From: Pyrinomonadaceae bacterium
GTDB lineage: Bacteria; Acidobacteriota; Blastocatellia; Pyrinomonadales; Pyrinomonadaceae
NCBI GenBank assembly: GCA_030841085.1
Contig: JAVEDP010000003.1
Location: forward strand, 1 to 64,000
Reading direction: 5' to 3'
DNA length: 64,000 bases
Every line of letters begins with the position of its first letter. Position 1 is the first letter of the stretch. A program made the position numbers and the translations under genes. Shown piece by piece: positions 19,689 to 28,137 of the stretch. The notes below the pieces were generated by a model, which was not told where the DNA came from, searched no databases, and saw nothing but the letters and a program-made list of their open reading frames with translations.

Positions 19689-20096
19689 TTGAAGGAAAAA
19701 GACGAGATATATAGGCAAAAGGTGATATCGAGAGGACTCGCGATTATCGTGGGACTAGCGATGTTTTTTGCTTTGCCGATCAGTCTCGGGGAATCCCTAG
19801 GCTACGATTGGCGGTTGATGACACCGACGCTGATCCTGGCGCATGGCATTATCGGTTTTGTTTTTGGTTTCAGATGGCCTGAGGGAAGCTGGCGGCTGGG
19901 ATTGTATCTTTGCGCTTCCTGGCCTCCTATTCTGCTTTTCGCGCTTTTTCTCGGCGGCGAATATGTTACGCGAGAATCCATCCCAAGAGACCTGCTGGAA
20001 CTGCTGAAGATATTCGTGATGTTCCTCGCTGCTTGTCTTGGTGCAGGCTTGGGAGCTTCCCTAAAGCGACGACGATCAGCTCGTTTCTCTGCTTAA
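19689..20096 (+). CDS. Small integral membrane protein, unknown function
   Basis: 135 residues from a TTG start (the first ATG is 24 codons later). Four hydrophobic segments are visible: GLAIIVGLAMFFALPISLG, TLILAHGIIGFVFGF, LGLYLCASWPPILLFALFLG and ILLKIFVMFLAACLGAGLG-like residues near the end. The tail RRRSARFSA is basic. The 3' end overlaps the 3' end of the opposing SET-domain gene by four bases. No family recognised. Confidence 0.65.
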   Translation: MKEKDEIYRQKVISRGLAIIVGLAMFFALPISLGESLGYDWRLMTPTLILAHGIIGFVFGFRWPEGSWRLGLYLCASWPPILLFALFLGGEYVTRESIPRDLLELLKIFVMFLAACLGAGLGASLKRRRSARFSA

Positions 20097-20533
20097 CCTT
20101 TACCGGCCTTACGTGCAACCAAACGATTGATAGTTCCTCTGCATTTTCTCGCTCCACAGACGCATCTCTTTTTATCCGAGTGCAGCGTTGATTCATAGTC
20201 GATGGTGATTTCCTCGCCGGGCCGGATATCCCGCAGCGCGATGAATAAAATGTGATCGTAAACAATCTGCATGAAGGCATTCGGTTCGCATGAATGATTT
20301 ATGTAATGCGTGCCGTTGCCGCCGCGGCTGCCGTCCAGGCTCCAACGATCATTGATGGCACAAATGCGCAGCTTGCGGCGTGAAGCCCTGCGGTTCGCTT
20401 CGGCATTTGTGATTTTCTCGCCGGCGTACTCGGCGATTTTTCTTCGACCTTTGAAGGCAACAACCGCAAAGCAGCCCTTACCTTCAATCGCGGACTTTTT
20501 GATCGCCAGACCTGGCGCCAGATTTAGCTTCAT
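20093..20533 (-). CDS. SET-domain protein (putative lysine methyltransferase)
   Basis: 146 residues, essentially one SET domain plus post-SET. The opening KKSAIEGKGCFAVVAFKGRR matches the first SET strands; THYINHSCEPNAFMQI holds the NHSCxPN motif that forms the AdoMet-binding pseudoknot; RPGEEITIDYE holds the catalytic tyrosine. The C-terminal CVCGARKCRGTIN fits a post-SET zinc cluster with the cysteine of NHSC. SET enzymes transfer methyl groups from S-adenosylmethionine to lysines; bacterial targets are mostly unknown. It converges with the preceding membrane protein, overlapping by four bases, and has no obvious operon partners. Confidence 0.88.
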   Translation of the reverse strand: MKLNLAPGLAIKKSAIEGKGCFAVVAFKGRRKIAEYAGEKITNAEANRRASRRKLRICAINDRWSLDGSRGGNGTHYINHSCEPNAFMQIVYDHILFIALRDIRPGEEITIDYESTLHSDKKRCVCGARKCRGTINRLVARKAGKG

Positions 20534-20575
20534 GTAGTTTTGCGGAATTGTAATACAAACTCATAGCGTTTGGCG

Positions 20576-20655
20576 GACACCGCCCGCCTCCAAGATAGCC
20601 GTTGCCTTGGAGTTTCACTGTGACGGACCATCGCAAACTAACAGTTTGCTTTACA
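20576..20655. repeat. Intergenic palindromic repeat region
   Basis: Contains CTCCAAG...CTTGGAG (about 20591-20618) and GCAAACTAACAGTTTGC near 20624-20650, whose reverse reads GCAAACTGTTAGTTTGC. The TTAG-centred palindrome resembles those at 10793, 43582 and 47285. Confidence 0.5.
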
Positions 20656-20690
20656 AAAAACATGGCCACCAGGTTTGCACCAGGCGGCCA
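20652..20690 (-). terminator. Likely terminator of the 20714-21226 gene
   Basis: On the minus strand TGGCCGCC (20690-20683) can pair with GGTGGCCA (20670-20663) with one internal mismatch, followed by ATGTTTTTTG. It lies directly downstream of the gene's stop. Confidence 0.6.
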
Positions 20691-20713
20691 AATTTATTTC
20701 GGATCAAGTCGAA

Positions 20714-21226
20714 TTACTTTAACTTGAAGCTTCGCGCGATTGAATCTGTTTGATTGCGGATACGGGCGAGTTTGTCGCGCAAGCCGGTGAAGCGCAAAGC
20801 ATAGATTGTGCGATTGTCGGCTTGCAGATAATAGATGCGGCCCATCATCGGTTTTCCTGCTTTTGTGAATTCGTATGAAGCGGTCACCCCAATGAGTCGG
20901 CCTGAAAATGGCTCCTCCTGTTTGCCTTGAACGAAACCCGGAATATATCGCAGCTTCTGGTCCTGATCTCGTCGGGCTACATCCGAAGGTGTGGTGCCCG
21001 CGTCGACAATCTCTTTGCGGATTTGCAGGAAACCATCCATACGATCGCCGTAAACAAATTCTGCGCGCTCGCGGGCTGTATCGGGTTCCGAGATCGATCG
21101 CCATTGGCTGGAAGGAAGCTCGATAGAGTATTCACCCTGATCGTTAATATGAGTTTCCTGGGCCAGCACGGCCACCGCGCTTGCCGCAAGCACGATCAAA
21201 ACCAGCAAAGCCGTTAGGTGTTTCAT
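20714..21226 (-). CDS. Secreted protein of unknown function
   Basis: 170 residues from the ATG at 21226, which has GGAG nine bases upstream; another ATG lies three codons earlier. A clear signal peptide (MKHLTALLVLIVLAASAVAV then LAQ) ends near residue 23. The mature part begins HINDQGEYSIELPSSQWRSI and contains mixed alpha/beta segments (GRIYYLQADNRTIYALRFTG), reminiscent of the PsbP/DUF-type lipoproteins that start with a G-x-F-x-(I/V)-x-(L/F)-P strand; this is only a resemblance. Probably periplasmic or exported. Single gene with a terminator. Confidence 0.7.
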   Translation of the reverse strand: MKHLTALLVLIVLAASAVAVLAQETHINDQGEYSIELPSSQWRSISEPDTARERAEFVYGDRMDGFLQIRKEIVDAGTTPSDVARRDQDQKLRYIPGFVQGKQEEPFSGRLIGVTASYEFTKAGKPMMGRIYYLQADNRTIYALRFTGLRDKLARIRNQTDSIARSFKLK

Positions 21227-21367
21227 TGGGTACATCTCCGCTCTTTCAGTTGTTTGGAATAGTTTGAGTTCGCCGGCGCAGCCCGTTGATTATGCCAATT
21301 ACTCAAACATTCGGATGCTACAGTAGACTCGCATCGTTGTCTGCACGGGCCTGAACGAGGCCGTCCA

Positions 21368-22102
21368 TCAGCCTTTTGCTTGTTCAATTATCTCTCGTTG
21401 CCTGGCGATAAGCGTCGCCAGACCGTCGGTCGCGAGCGCCAACATACTATCCATCTGCGCGCGCGAAAAGGGCTGGCGCTCGGCCGTCCCCTGCACCTCG
21501 ATGAAGCGGCCGTCGCCGGTACAAACTATATTCATATCAACATCCGCTCGCGAGTCTTCGTCATACTTCAAGTCAAGCAGCGGCGTGTTTTCCACAACGC
21601 CAACGCTGATGGCGGCCACTTCGTTGGTGATGATGTTGCGTTGAATTTTTCCCGCTGCCAACAGTCGATTGACTGCCAGCGCGAAGGCGACGTAGGCGCC
21701 GGTTATCGCAGCGGTTCGCGTCCCACCGTCGGCCTGCAAGACATCACAATCGAGCGTAATCGTCCGTTCACCTAACAATCGCATGTTGGCCGCGGCCCGG
21801 ATACTGCGTCCAATCAGGCGCTGGATTTCATGTGTGCGGCCGGATGGACCACCGCGCCCCGTTGCGCGTGCGGTTCGTTGTTGTGTAGCTCGTGGCAGCA
21901 TCGAATACTCAGCGGTGATCCAACCCTGTCCGCTGTTACGAAGAAATGGCGGCAACCGCTCATCTATTGAAGCAGAACAAATCACGCGGGTCTGGCCCAT
22001 CTCGATCAGCACGGAACCTTCCGCGTAAGGCAGAAACCCGGGAGTAATCTTCAACGGCCGCAACTCATTGGCGGCGCGCCCGTCAGTACGTGCGTAACTC
22101 AT
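21368..22102 (-). CDS. rph: Ribonuclease PH
   Basis: 244 residues, standard length. It trims 3' extensions of tRNA precursors by phosphorolysis. Diagnostic segments are [52 protein letters not shown], the RNA-contact stretch [40 protein letters not shown] and [17 protein letters not shown]. Its start overlaps the end of murI by 20 bases, so the two are co-transcribed and probably translationally linked. The pairing of murI with rph in an operon is seen in several phyla. Confidence 0.97.
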   Translation of the reverse strand: MSYARTDGRAANELRPLKITPGFLPYAEGSVLIEMGQTRVICSASIDERLPPFLRNSGQGWITAEYSMLPRATQQRTARATGRGGPSGRTHEIQRLIGRSIRAAANMRLLGERTITLDCDVLQADGGTRTAAITGAYVAFALAVNRLLAAGKIQRNIITNEVAAISVGVVENTPLLDLKYDEDSRADVDMNIVCTGDGRFIEVQGTAERQPFSRAQMDSMLALATDGLATLIARQREIIEQAKG

Positions 22103-22964
22103 CGTGTCCCCAAACCTCTACAGCTTCCAGCACTGAAGGCGCTGTGCCCAAAAATCGTTCTGCTACTTTTGCGAATCGTTCAGCCGCGTCAGTAACGTAA
22201 AAGTGATCGAGATCGTCGCAGAGCCGCCGCTCGGCGAGTTCGCTCGTTGTCTGTGAAGCACGAAGCTGTTCGGATTCCAGCAACGACCGCACTTCCGCGG
22301 CAGCGGCTTCCCCGGAATCGATCAAAGCAATGTCGCCGACGACTTCGCTAATCAAATCGCGCAAAATCGGATAGTGAGTACAGCCCAAAACCAACGCTCC
22401 GAGATCCGCGTCTCGCAAATCTTGCAAATATTGTTCGGCAACGGATCGCGCGACTTCACTGTTGGCCCAACCTTCTTCTGCCAGCGGCACAAACAAGGGA
22501 CAGGCGCGCTCAATCACCTTCCTATGCGGATCGATTTGGTTGATTGCTTTCGCGTAGGCGCCGCTTTGCACGGTCGCTTCGGTGGCAATCACGGCGATTG
22601 CTTTTCCGCCGGCAATTTCCACAGCCGCGCGAGCGCCCGGCTCGATCACGCCGACAACCTGAATGTCTACCGCATTGCCAATTGCCGGCAGCGCCAGCGC
22701 CGAGGCGGTATTGCAGGCGACAACCAGCAGCTTAATACCCTGCGCTTCGAGAAATTTCGCGTTCTCAATTCCATAGCGCTCGACTGTTGAAAGTGATTTC
22801 GTGCCGTAGGGAACGCGCGCCGTATCGCCCAGGTAGACAAAGCGCTCGGCAGGCAAACGTTCGTGCAGCGCGCGATAGACAGTCAGGCCACCAACGCCGC
22901 TGTCAAAGATGCCGATGGGAAAATTAAGAATTTCGGATTGCGGATTTCGGATTTCGGATTTCAA
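22083..22964 (-). CDS. murI: Glutamate racemase
   Basis: 293 residues from a TTG start. It interconverts L- and D-glutamate for peptidoglycan. Both catalytic cysteines are present ([12 protein letters not shown] and [10 protein letters not shown]), as are [17 protein letters not shown] and [11 protein letters not shown]. The first 14 residues ([14 protein letters not shown]) are encoded by an AT-rich repeat, and no ATG or GTG exists between them and the essential IFDSG motif. A GGAAG site six bases before the TTG supports this start. The gene therefore uses repeat-derived DNA for its first codons. It overlaps rph at the 3' end and lies about 100 bases downstream of ssrA. Confidence 0.95.
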   Translation of the reverse strand: MKSEIRNPQSEILNFPIGIFDSGVGGLTVYRALHERLPAERFVYLGDTARVPYGTKSLSTVERYGIENAKFLEAQGIKLLVVACNTASALALPAIGNAVDIQVVGVIEPGARAAVEIAGGKAIAVIATEATVQSGAYAKAINQIDPHRKVIERACPLFVPLAEEGWANSEVARSVAEQYLQDLRDADLGALVLGCTHYPILRDLISEVVGDIALIDSGEAAAAEVRSLLESEQLRASQTTSELAERRLCDDLDHFYVTDAAERFAKVAERFLGTAPSVLEAVEVWGHDELRTY

Positions 22965-23057
22965 GTCAGCTTCCAGAGTCAGATTTCAAATCCGAATTCT
23001 TTTCAAGTTTGAGTCGTTTTCAAATCCGAAATTCGAATTCCGAAATCCGAAATTCAA
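22926..23057. repeat. Interspersed inverted AT-rich repeat (ATTTCGGATTTCGG units)
   Basis: Direct units of TTTCGGAT run from 22930 to 22963, and the reverse complement (AAATCCGAAATTCGAATTCC, CGAAATCCGAAATTC) fills about 23020-23055, separated by an irregular centre. The arms could form a long hairpin between ssrA and murI. The left arm encodes the racemase N-terminus. Confidence 0.75.
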
Positions 23058-23061
23058 AGAA

Positions 23062-23454
23062 TGGTGGAGGCGCCGAGAATTGAACTCGGATCCAAGAGTC
23101 AACGCCGAAAAACTCTACATGCTTAGTCACTTCTCTTCTTTTCCCGATTTTCATCGGGAAAAAATTCGCTCAACGCGGAGTAAGTGAAGTAACAAGACCG
23201 CCGCGAGAGCTAGTCCGACTTTAGTCTCGCGCGAATCCACGGACCGAAGGTTCGCGCCAGCTTATCTGAGTGACATCTCCCTCCGCGCGCATAAGCAACT
23301 TGCGGTGAGACGCTCGCTGCTAATTAGGCAGCGAGTGCAAACTCATTAGAGTTGGCAATTGTTTTTTTCCCTACGCTTTTTAACGAGCTGCATAAGGTAG
23401 CCCGGCATGGCATCCGTCGGTCGCCAGAAACTCCTGTCGAAGCCTGTCGCCCCC
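23062..23454 (-). ncRNA. ssrA: Transfer-messenger RNA (tmRNA)
   Basis: About 393 nt on the minus strand. The 5' end GGGGGCG pairs with the 3' CGCCTCC-ACCA acceptor strand (with one G-U). The T-arm is GAGTTCAATTCTC, and the 5' tRNA-like domain is followed by GACAGGCTTCGACAGGAGTT. The tag reading frame is at 23356-23324: resume codon GCC, encoded peptide ANSNEFALAA, then TAA followed by a second TAA-like AATTAG context. The ending ALAA is the usual degradation signal read by Clp and Lon proteases. CCA is encoded. tmRNA rescues stalled ribosomes with SmpB, which is not in this window. Confidence 0.97.
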
Positions 23455-23469
23455 GTGTTGCGAGATTTG

Positions 23470-23498
23470 ATTATAAGAGATGCTAGATGAGATGTCAG
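23470..23498 (-). promoter_or_regulatory. Sigma70 promoter of ssrA
   Basis: On the minus strand CTGACA (23498-23493) is a five-of-six -35 match, followed by a 17-base spacer and a perfect TATAAT (23475-23470). Transcription would start near 23463, about nine bases before the mature tmRNA 5' end. Confidence 0.85.
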
Positions 23499-23517
23499 GT
23501 TGTCGGAGCATTAGACT

Positions 23518-23624
23518 TCAAACTCTATTGCGTGAGGCCCCGATTCCGTGTTCTTTCTGCTCGTAATAAAGAGTCGCTTCGTTCAACCCAGAAAGTGCGG
23601 GGAAGTAAGTCGGTACGGCGTCAT
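23518..23624 (-). pseudogene. ParE/RelE-type toxin remnant (frameshifted and truncated)
   Basis: An ATG at 23624 overlaps the stop of the antitoxin remnant (ATGA) and begins MTPYRLTSPHFLG before a stop. A different frame over the same DNA continues as YFPALSGLNEATLYYEQKEH and GIGAS, which matches the start of ParE toxins (LNEATxYYExxxxGLG). A small deletion near the early Leu-Thr codons explains the frame change. The frame then ends abruptly at 23518, so at least two thirds of a normal toxin is missing. The stop lies about 20 bases before the ssrA -35 box. Confidence 0.7.
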
Positions 23625-23893
23625 TTCCTGAGGGACGAACGAAGTTCTTCAATCGCGAAAGGCCCATCAACGGCAGGTAATTTGCCGCGTTCAAATTTTC
23701 CGGAACGTTCAGTGAGATAGTCTTCAAGTGGACGGTAGCTAAGCTTTTTTCGTCTAGCTCGCTTCAACTAGGCGATATCCACGGCATCTTCGGCTCGCTC
23801 TAACAACTCCTCATAATCTTTGATGGGAATAATTACAGACACGGCTTTCCCATTTCGCGTGACGATCTCAGGTTCCTGAATTACAGCTTTCAT
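23621..23893 (-). pseudogene. Phd/YefM-type antitoxin with in-frame amber stop
   Basis: From the ATG at 23893 the frame gives MKAVIQEPEIVTRNGKAVSV then IIPIKDYEELLERAED, a good Phd/YefM N-terminal domain. After 41 codons a TAG (23770-23768) interrupts what would be DIA(Y)LKRARRKKLSYRPLED, a typical continuation where tyrosine is expected. The same frame runs another 48 codons to TGA at 23621, overlapping the toxin ATG by four bases as in intact modules. With the adjacent broken toxin, decay is the simplest reading; a readthrough is conceivable but not supported. Confidence 0.75.
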
Positions 23894-24151
23894 GCCCTTA
23901 AATTAACATCAGTGAGTTTCGACGTAAACCCCGGAAAGAGGAATAGCCACGCCTTCCCTTACGCTCGGAGTAATGCCGCATTTACGCTATTATTGCTCAA
24001 CCAAAAGTTCGCCACTGTGGGGTTCCACGTTGCCTGGCGAGTGCGCATCATGCAAGGTTATTCTGTAGCTGGCTGGCATCTTGAATATCGCAATTTGGCA
24101 TCCTGAAATCATCGCAAAACCGCATCATTATTAACCGCAGAGGCTGAAATT

Positions 24152-26716
24152 ATGGCTGATAAATCTCCTGGTTCGAAGCTGAAAGCATATTCCCCAAAAG
24201 CGATCGTTAATGCGCCGCCCGAGCAGCGTAAACATATTCTGCGCAGGTTCTGGCTGCCCGCCGTTCTAATTCTGGCGTTGGCGGCCGGGGGTTTGACCGG
24301 CATCATCGCCGCTTATGAACTCAACTACTCGCGCGCAGCGAACGAAGTCGCCGCGCTGGCAACTTATCGCCCCAGCGTAGTCACGCGGGTTTACGCAGAT
24401 GACGGCGAAACTGTGATCGGCGAGTTTGCACTCGAGAAACGAATTCCACTCAAGTACGAAGAGATTCCGCTGGTGATGAAGAATGCGATTCTCGCTGTCG
24501 AAGATGCGCGTTTCTACGATCATGTTGGCATCGATCCGATTCGCATCATTGGCGCGACCTGGAAAAATCTCACCAGCGATAAAGTCGAAGGCGGCTCGAC
24601 GCTAACGCAGCAACTGGCAAAAAATCTTTTCCTTTCCAAGGAACAAACTCTCAAACGAAAAATGAATGAGTGGGCGCTGGCACTTCAAATCGAACGCTAT
24701 TACACCAAGAACCAGATCATGGAGTTGTATGCCAATCACATTTTTCTTGGCGCCAACGCGTATGGAGTCGAGGCCGGCGCGGAAACATATTTCGGCAAAC
24801 AGGCGAAAGACCTGACGATTGGCGAAGCAGCGTTGCTTGCAGGAGTGCCCAAGGCGCCGAGTGAATACTCTCCTACCACCAATCCGACGCGCGCGAAGGA
24901 GCGCCGCGATCTGGTACTCGACTTGATGGCGAAAAATGGTTTCGCAACTCAAGCCGAAGTCGAGGCCGCAAAAGCAAAACCGATTCAATTGGCCGACACC
25001 GCCTATTACGGTTCGCAACCAAAATCGACGCCGTTCGATTATCCGGTTGAATACGTGCGGCAGGAGCTTGAAGACAAATACACCACGCGAGTGGCCCAGG
25101 GCGGTTTATCTGTCTACACGACCATCAATGTCGCGGCGCAGAAAAAAGCTTATGAAGTTGTGCGCGCCGGGCTGCGCCGTTATGACAAGTCTCATGGCGG
25201 CTGGCGTTCAAATTACCGCTTGATTCCTACGTCCGCAAACAATGGCCAGCCGACCGCACAGGAGATTGCGAACTATAAAGATCCGGACTGGTACGGAAAC
25301 GACTTTCAACAGGATCGCTTTTTATCCGGTCTGATAAGCAAGGTGGACCACGCCAAAAACGAAGCAACGATCAGGTTCGGCAACTACACGGCGACAGTTG
25401 GTCCGGCGGACATGGGTTGGTCCAAGCGGCAGCCGAAAGACGAATTGAAGCCAGGCTATCTTGCGGAATTTCAAATTAAGGAAGTCGATAAGAAGAGCCG
25501 AAGATTAAAGGTTGAACTGACGCAAGTACCCGCTGTTGCCGGCGCGATGATGACCCTGAATGCGAAGACGGGCGAAATGGTCACGATGGTTGGTGGTTAC
25601 GATTTCTACGCCACGAGCAAATTCAACAACGCGACGCAGGCCTATCGACAAACAGGTTCGGCATTCAAACCTTTTATTTATACTGCCGCCGTCGAATGGG
25701 GCATGACGCCGGACACGACCGTCAGCGGCGCGCCGATCAGCATCGGCAATTGGCAACCGCATAACTACGATGGTTCTGCTGGAAGCGGTGACATGCCGCT
25801 GAAGATGGCGCTAGCCAAGTCAATGAATGTTTGCGCCGTCCATCTGCTGCAGACAGTTGGCATTCAAACGGGCGCGCAGATGGTCAGGCGTTTCGGTATC
25901 AAGGTGCCGATGGCGCCGTACCTCCCGTCGGCGCTGGGCGCGACTGAGGTTCCGTTGGACCAGATGGTCTCGGCTTATTCTTCATTTCCCAACAAAGGCA
26001 TTCGCGTCGAACCGCACATGATTCGCCGCGTGCTTGATCGCGACGGGGCCGTGCTGGAAGAGTGGGAGAAGACTACTTACAAAGTCGTTAACGAGTATGT
26101 GGCATTAACGATGGTTTCAATGATGCGGGGCGTAGTCGAGTTTGGCACCGCAACGGCCGCGCGCTCGCTGGGCGTGCCACTGGCAGGTAAGACCGGCACC
26201 GTTAACGATCACACCGATGTTTGGTTTATCGGTTACACGCCGACATACGTGACCGGCGTTTGGATGGGCTACCCCGGCAGGAAAAGGCCGCTGGGAAATG
26301 AAATGACTGGCGGCGTGGGCGCGCTTCCCTTCTTTATCGACTTTATGAAGGACTATTTAAAGGACAAACCTAAAGAAGATTTTGCGAAGCCGACTGCGAT
26401 GCCTGAGGACATGAAGGAACTATTCCGTCAACGCCAGCGCGAGCTGCAAGCTGAACGCGCGCAGTTTAATGAAGACGCTGCCAAGACGGAGGAAGACCAA
26501 ACGACTGCAACGCCCACGACGACTGGCGAGCCAAAGCTGGAGCAGATGACTCTGCCGCCGCCGCCTAAGGCTGAAGAAGGTCCGCCAAATCCGCAACCAA
26601 AAGCTGAACCAGTGACTCCACATGTTGATGCGCCGCCGCCAGCGGTAACACGTCCGCGAGAGGTGGATCCGACGAAGAAGAAAGGAAAGAAGGGCGGCGA
26701 CGAACCGCCAGGCTAG
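24152..26716 (+). CDS. mrcA: Penicillin-binding protein 1A (bifunctional class A PBP)
   Basis: 854 residues. A cytoplasmic basic N-terminus and one membrane helix (WLPAVLILALAAGGLTGIIA) precede a GT51 glycosyltransferase with catalytic E117 in AVEDARFYDHVG and the segment EGGSTLTQQLAKNLFLS. The transpeptidase has SxxK (S503 in TGSAFKPF), SxN (AKSMNV) and KTG (AGKTGTVNDH). It polymerises and cross-links peptidoglycan outside the membrane. Residues about 385-460 form an insert between domains (OB-like, including FLSGLISKVDHAKNEATIRF). The last 110 residues are a low-complexity Pro/Glu/Lys tail (PPPKAEEGPPNPQPKAEP), longer than in most homologues. AGAGG lies upstream of the ATG. Confidence 0.96.
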   Translation: MADKSPGSKLKAYSPKAIVNAPPEQRKHILRRFWLPAVLILALAAGGLTGIIAAYELNYSRAANEVAALATYRPSVVTRVYADDGETVIGEFALEKRIPLKYEEIPLVMKNAILAVEDARFYDHVGIDPIRIIGATWKNLTSDKVEGGSTLTQQLAKNLFLSKEQTLKRKMNEWALALQIERYYTKNQIMELYANHIFLGANAYGVEAGAETYFGKQAKDLTIGEAALLAGVPKAPSEYSPTTNPTRAKERRDLVLDLMAKNGFATQAEVEAAKAKPIQLADTAYYGSQPKSTPFDYPVEYVRQELEDKYTTRVAQGGLSVYTTINVAAQKKAYEVVRAGLRRYDKSHGGWRSNYRLIPTSANNGQPTAQEIANYKDPDWYGNDFQQDRFLSGLISKVDHAKNEATIRFGNYTATVGPADMGWSKRQPKDELKPGYLAEFQIKEVDKKSRRLKVELTQVPAVAGAMMTLNAKTGEMVTMVGGYDFYATSKFNNATQAYRQTGSAFKPFIYTAAVEWGMTPDTTVSGAPISIGNWQPHNYDGSAGSGDMPLKMALAKSMNVCAVHLLQTVGIQTGAQMVRRFGIKVPMAPYLPSALGATEVPLDQMVSAYSSFPNKGIRVEPHMIRRVLDRDGAVLEEWEKTTYKVVNEYVALTMVSMMRGVVEFGTATAARSLGVPLAGKTGTVNDHTDVWFIGYTPTYVTGVWMGYPGRKRPLGNEMTGGVGALPFFIDFMKDYLKDKPKEDFAKPTAMPEDMKELFRQRQRELQAERAQFNEDAAKTEEDQTTATPTTTGEPKLEQMTLPPPPKAEEGPPNPQPKAEPVTPHVDAPPPAVTRPREVDPTKKKGKKGGDEPPG

Positions 26717-26756
26717 GTTAGTTGAATTGAGACAACCAGTGCGGGACGAGATCGGC

Positions 26757-27008
26757 TCAGGTAGTCTCCGTCAGGACCGCGCTAATCTTTTTTAACCAAG
26801 CCGCGCGAATGTCTTCTCTTTCAGCCTGGTTGAGTTCTTTCCAAACGACATTAAAATCTTCGCGACTCTTCAAATCGCGTTCAATGATTTGTTGAATCTT
26901 TGCCGCAGCACTTTGCCCCTTGTCCGTGCGTATATCACCGACAATGCGAAGACGTCTTCCTGCATGTTTGCCTCTCGTACCTTTGTTAAAATCGTATTCT
27001 CTTCGCAT
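26757..27008 (-). CDS. Antitoxin partner of the BrnT-type toxin
   Basis: 83 residues, starting two bases after the BrnT gene ends. The opening MRREYDFNKGTRGKHAGRR is the recurring N-terminus of short antitoxin-like proteins that follow BrnT/DUF497 or HigB-type toxins. The rest is helical and charged (IIERDLKSREDFNVVWKELN), with no clear ribbon-helix-helix. Position and start favour an antitoxin that also represses the pair, but the assignment rests mainly on context. Confidence 0.65.
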   Translation of the reverse strand: MRREYDFNKGTRGKHAGRRLRIVGDIRTDKGQSAAAKIQQIIERDLKSREDFNVVWKELNQAEREDIRAAWLKKISAVLTETT

Positions 27009-27010
27009 TG

Positions 27011-27301
27011 TTAAGTTTCTTCGTACGCCCGCCGCTCGCTGCTTGTCGGCTCGCGAGGAGTAATGATTCTAATTCGATTATTGCGCTCGATATATGATAC
27101 TACCAGCAATCGTCGATTGAGAGACTGTCCCATTGAAATAAACCGGTATTCAGAAATTGTGTGAGACGGATCCTCAATTGCGATTTCAAGTGGATCAAGA
27201 AAGATCGTAGCCGCTTCTTCGAAAGATACGGAATGTTTTCTTTGGTTGAGACGATTCTTGCTATCGTCCCACTCTACATCGAATGCATCGGAGCGATTCA
27301 C
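27011..27301 (-). CDS. brnT: BrnT-family ribonuclease toxin (DUF497)
   Basis: 96 residues from a GTG start with GGAAG upstream. The family pattern is clear: FDVEWDDSKNRLNQRKHSVS then FEEAATIFLDP, RFISMGQSLNRRLLVVSYIE and IRIITPREPTSSERRAYEE. BrnT folds like RelE and cleaves RNA when free; the toxin gene comes first and the antitoxin second, as here. All segments are in frame, so the pair looks intact. Confidence 0.88.
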   Translation of the reverse strand: MNRSDAFDVEWDDSKNRLNQRKHSVSFEEAATIFLDPLEIAIEDPSHTISEYRFISMGQSLNRRLLVVSYIERNNRIRIITPREPTSSERRAYEET

Positions 27302-27360
27302 ACTTCCGGCATTCTCGCGTGTTCTTGCTTAGTCAGCCAGTCTCAGGGAAAATCGTACTT

Positions 27361-28137
27361 TTACGAATGAAGCAAGATATCTGGCATTTGACGTCCGTCT
27401 AAAGACAGGATCTTTTCCAGCGCATACGGCAGCATCCGGCGCCACCAGGGCCAATCGTGATTGACGTCTGCTCCCCAAAGATCAAGTGTGTGCGGAATTC
27501 CTTTCGCCTCGAGCAGGTCGGCAAGATGTTGACTGCGCTCCGGCGCTTCGTATGAACCCTTGCCGGAAAGAATGTAAATCGCTTCCGCCTTTTGCAGCAG
27601 CGGCAGGTAGTGATCGTCATTCAGGTTTGGCAGATAGTCGGCGGGGTTATTGAAATAAACGTTGTCGTCGTAAAAGCCTTTCAAATACGAGCGCACGTCG
27701 TAGCTACCACTCATCGCGATCACGCCCCGAAAAAGATCCGGATGTTTGAAGTACTCATTCGCTGCCAGAAATGCGCCGAGGCTGGCTCCGGTTGTGAGCG
27801 GTTTCGCATCGTCATCGCCGGAATCTTTTCGAATCAACGGCAATACTTCATCCGTGACGTAACGATCGAAACGCGTTAACAACTCGGCTTTCAAGTTCGG
27901 CGGCATCTGCTCGTTCAGCAGGCTGTAACGATTCACGCTGTTGATTGAATAAGCCCGCAAACGACCACTCTCAATCAGCGGCTTGATCGCGTCCACCAGA
28001 TGAAATCGTTCGTACTCGAGATAGTCGGCGGCGGCGGTGGGAAACATCAAAAGCGTTTGACCGGCGTGGCCGTATGCGACCAGCGGCATGTCCGCGTTCA
28101 AGTTTTCGCTGTACCAGGATGTTATTCGACGCTCCAT
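27361..28137 (-). CDS. Esterase-family alpha/beta hydrolase
   Basis: 258 residues without a signal peptide. The nucleophile elbow is GASLGAFLA (G-x-S-x-G), preceded by EVLPLIRK and followed by LFRGVIAMSGSYDVRSYL. The catalytic histidine is probably in VNHDWPWWRRMLP near the end, matching esterase D/PHB-depolymerase-like enzymes where H-x-W-x-x-W closes the triad. The start MERRITSWYSENLNADMPLV and YGHAGQTLLMFPTAAADYLE match a subgroup annotated as esterases. The natural substrate is unknown. Single gene, with the tRNA-Asn promoter about 190 bases upstream on the other strand. Confidence 0.85.
   Translation of the reverse strand: MERRITSWYSENLNADMPLVAYGHAGQTLLMFPTAAADYLEYERFHLVDAIKPLIESGRLRAYSINSVNRYSLLNEQMPPNLKAELLTRFDRYVTDEVLPLIRKDSGDDDAKPLTTGASLGAFLAANEYFKHPDLFRGVIAMSGSYDVRSYLKGFYDDNVYFNNPADYLPNLNDDHYLPLLQKAEAIYILSGKGSYEAPERSQHLADLLEAKGIPHTLDLWGADVNHDWPWWRRMLPYALEKILSLDGRQMPDILLHS

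Noticed and set aside
22926-23057. Repeated TTTCGGAT units resembling a CRISPR array
   Set aside because: Units are contiguous, unequal and inverted; there are no regular spacers and no cas genes.
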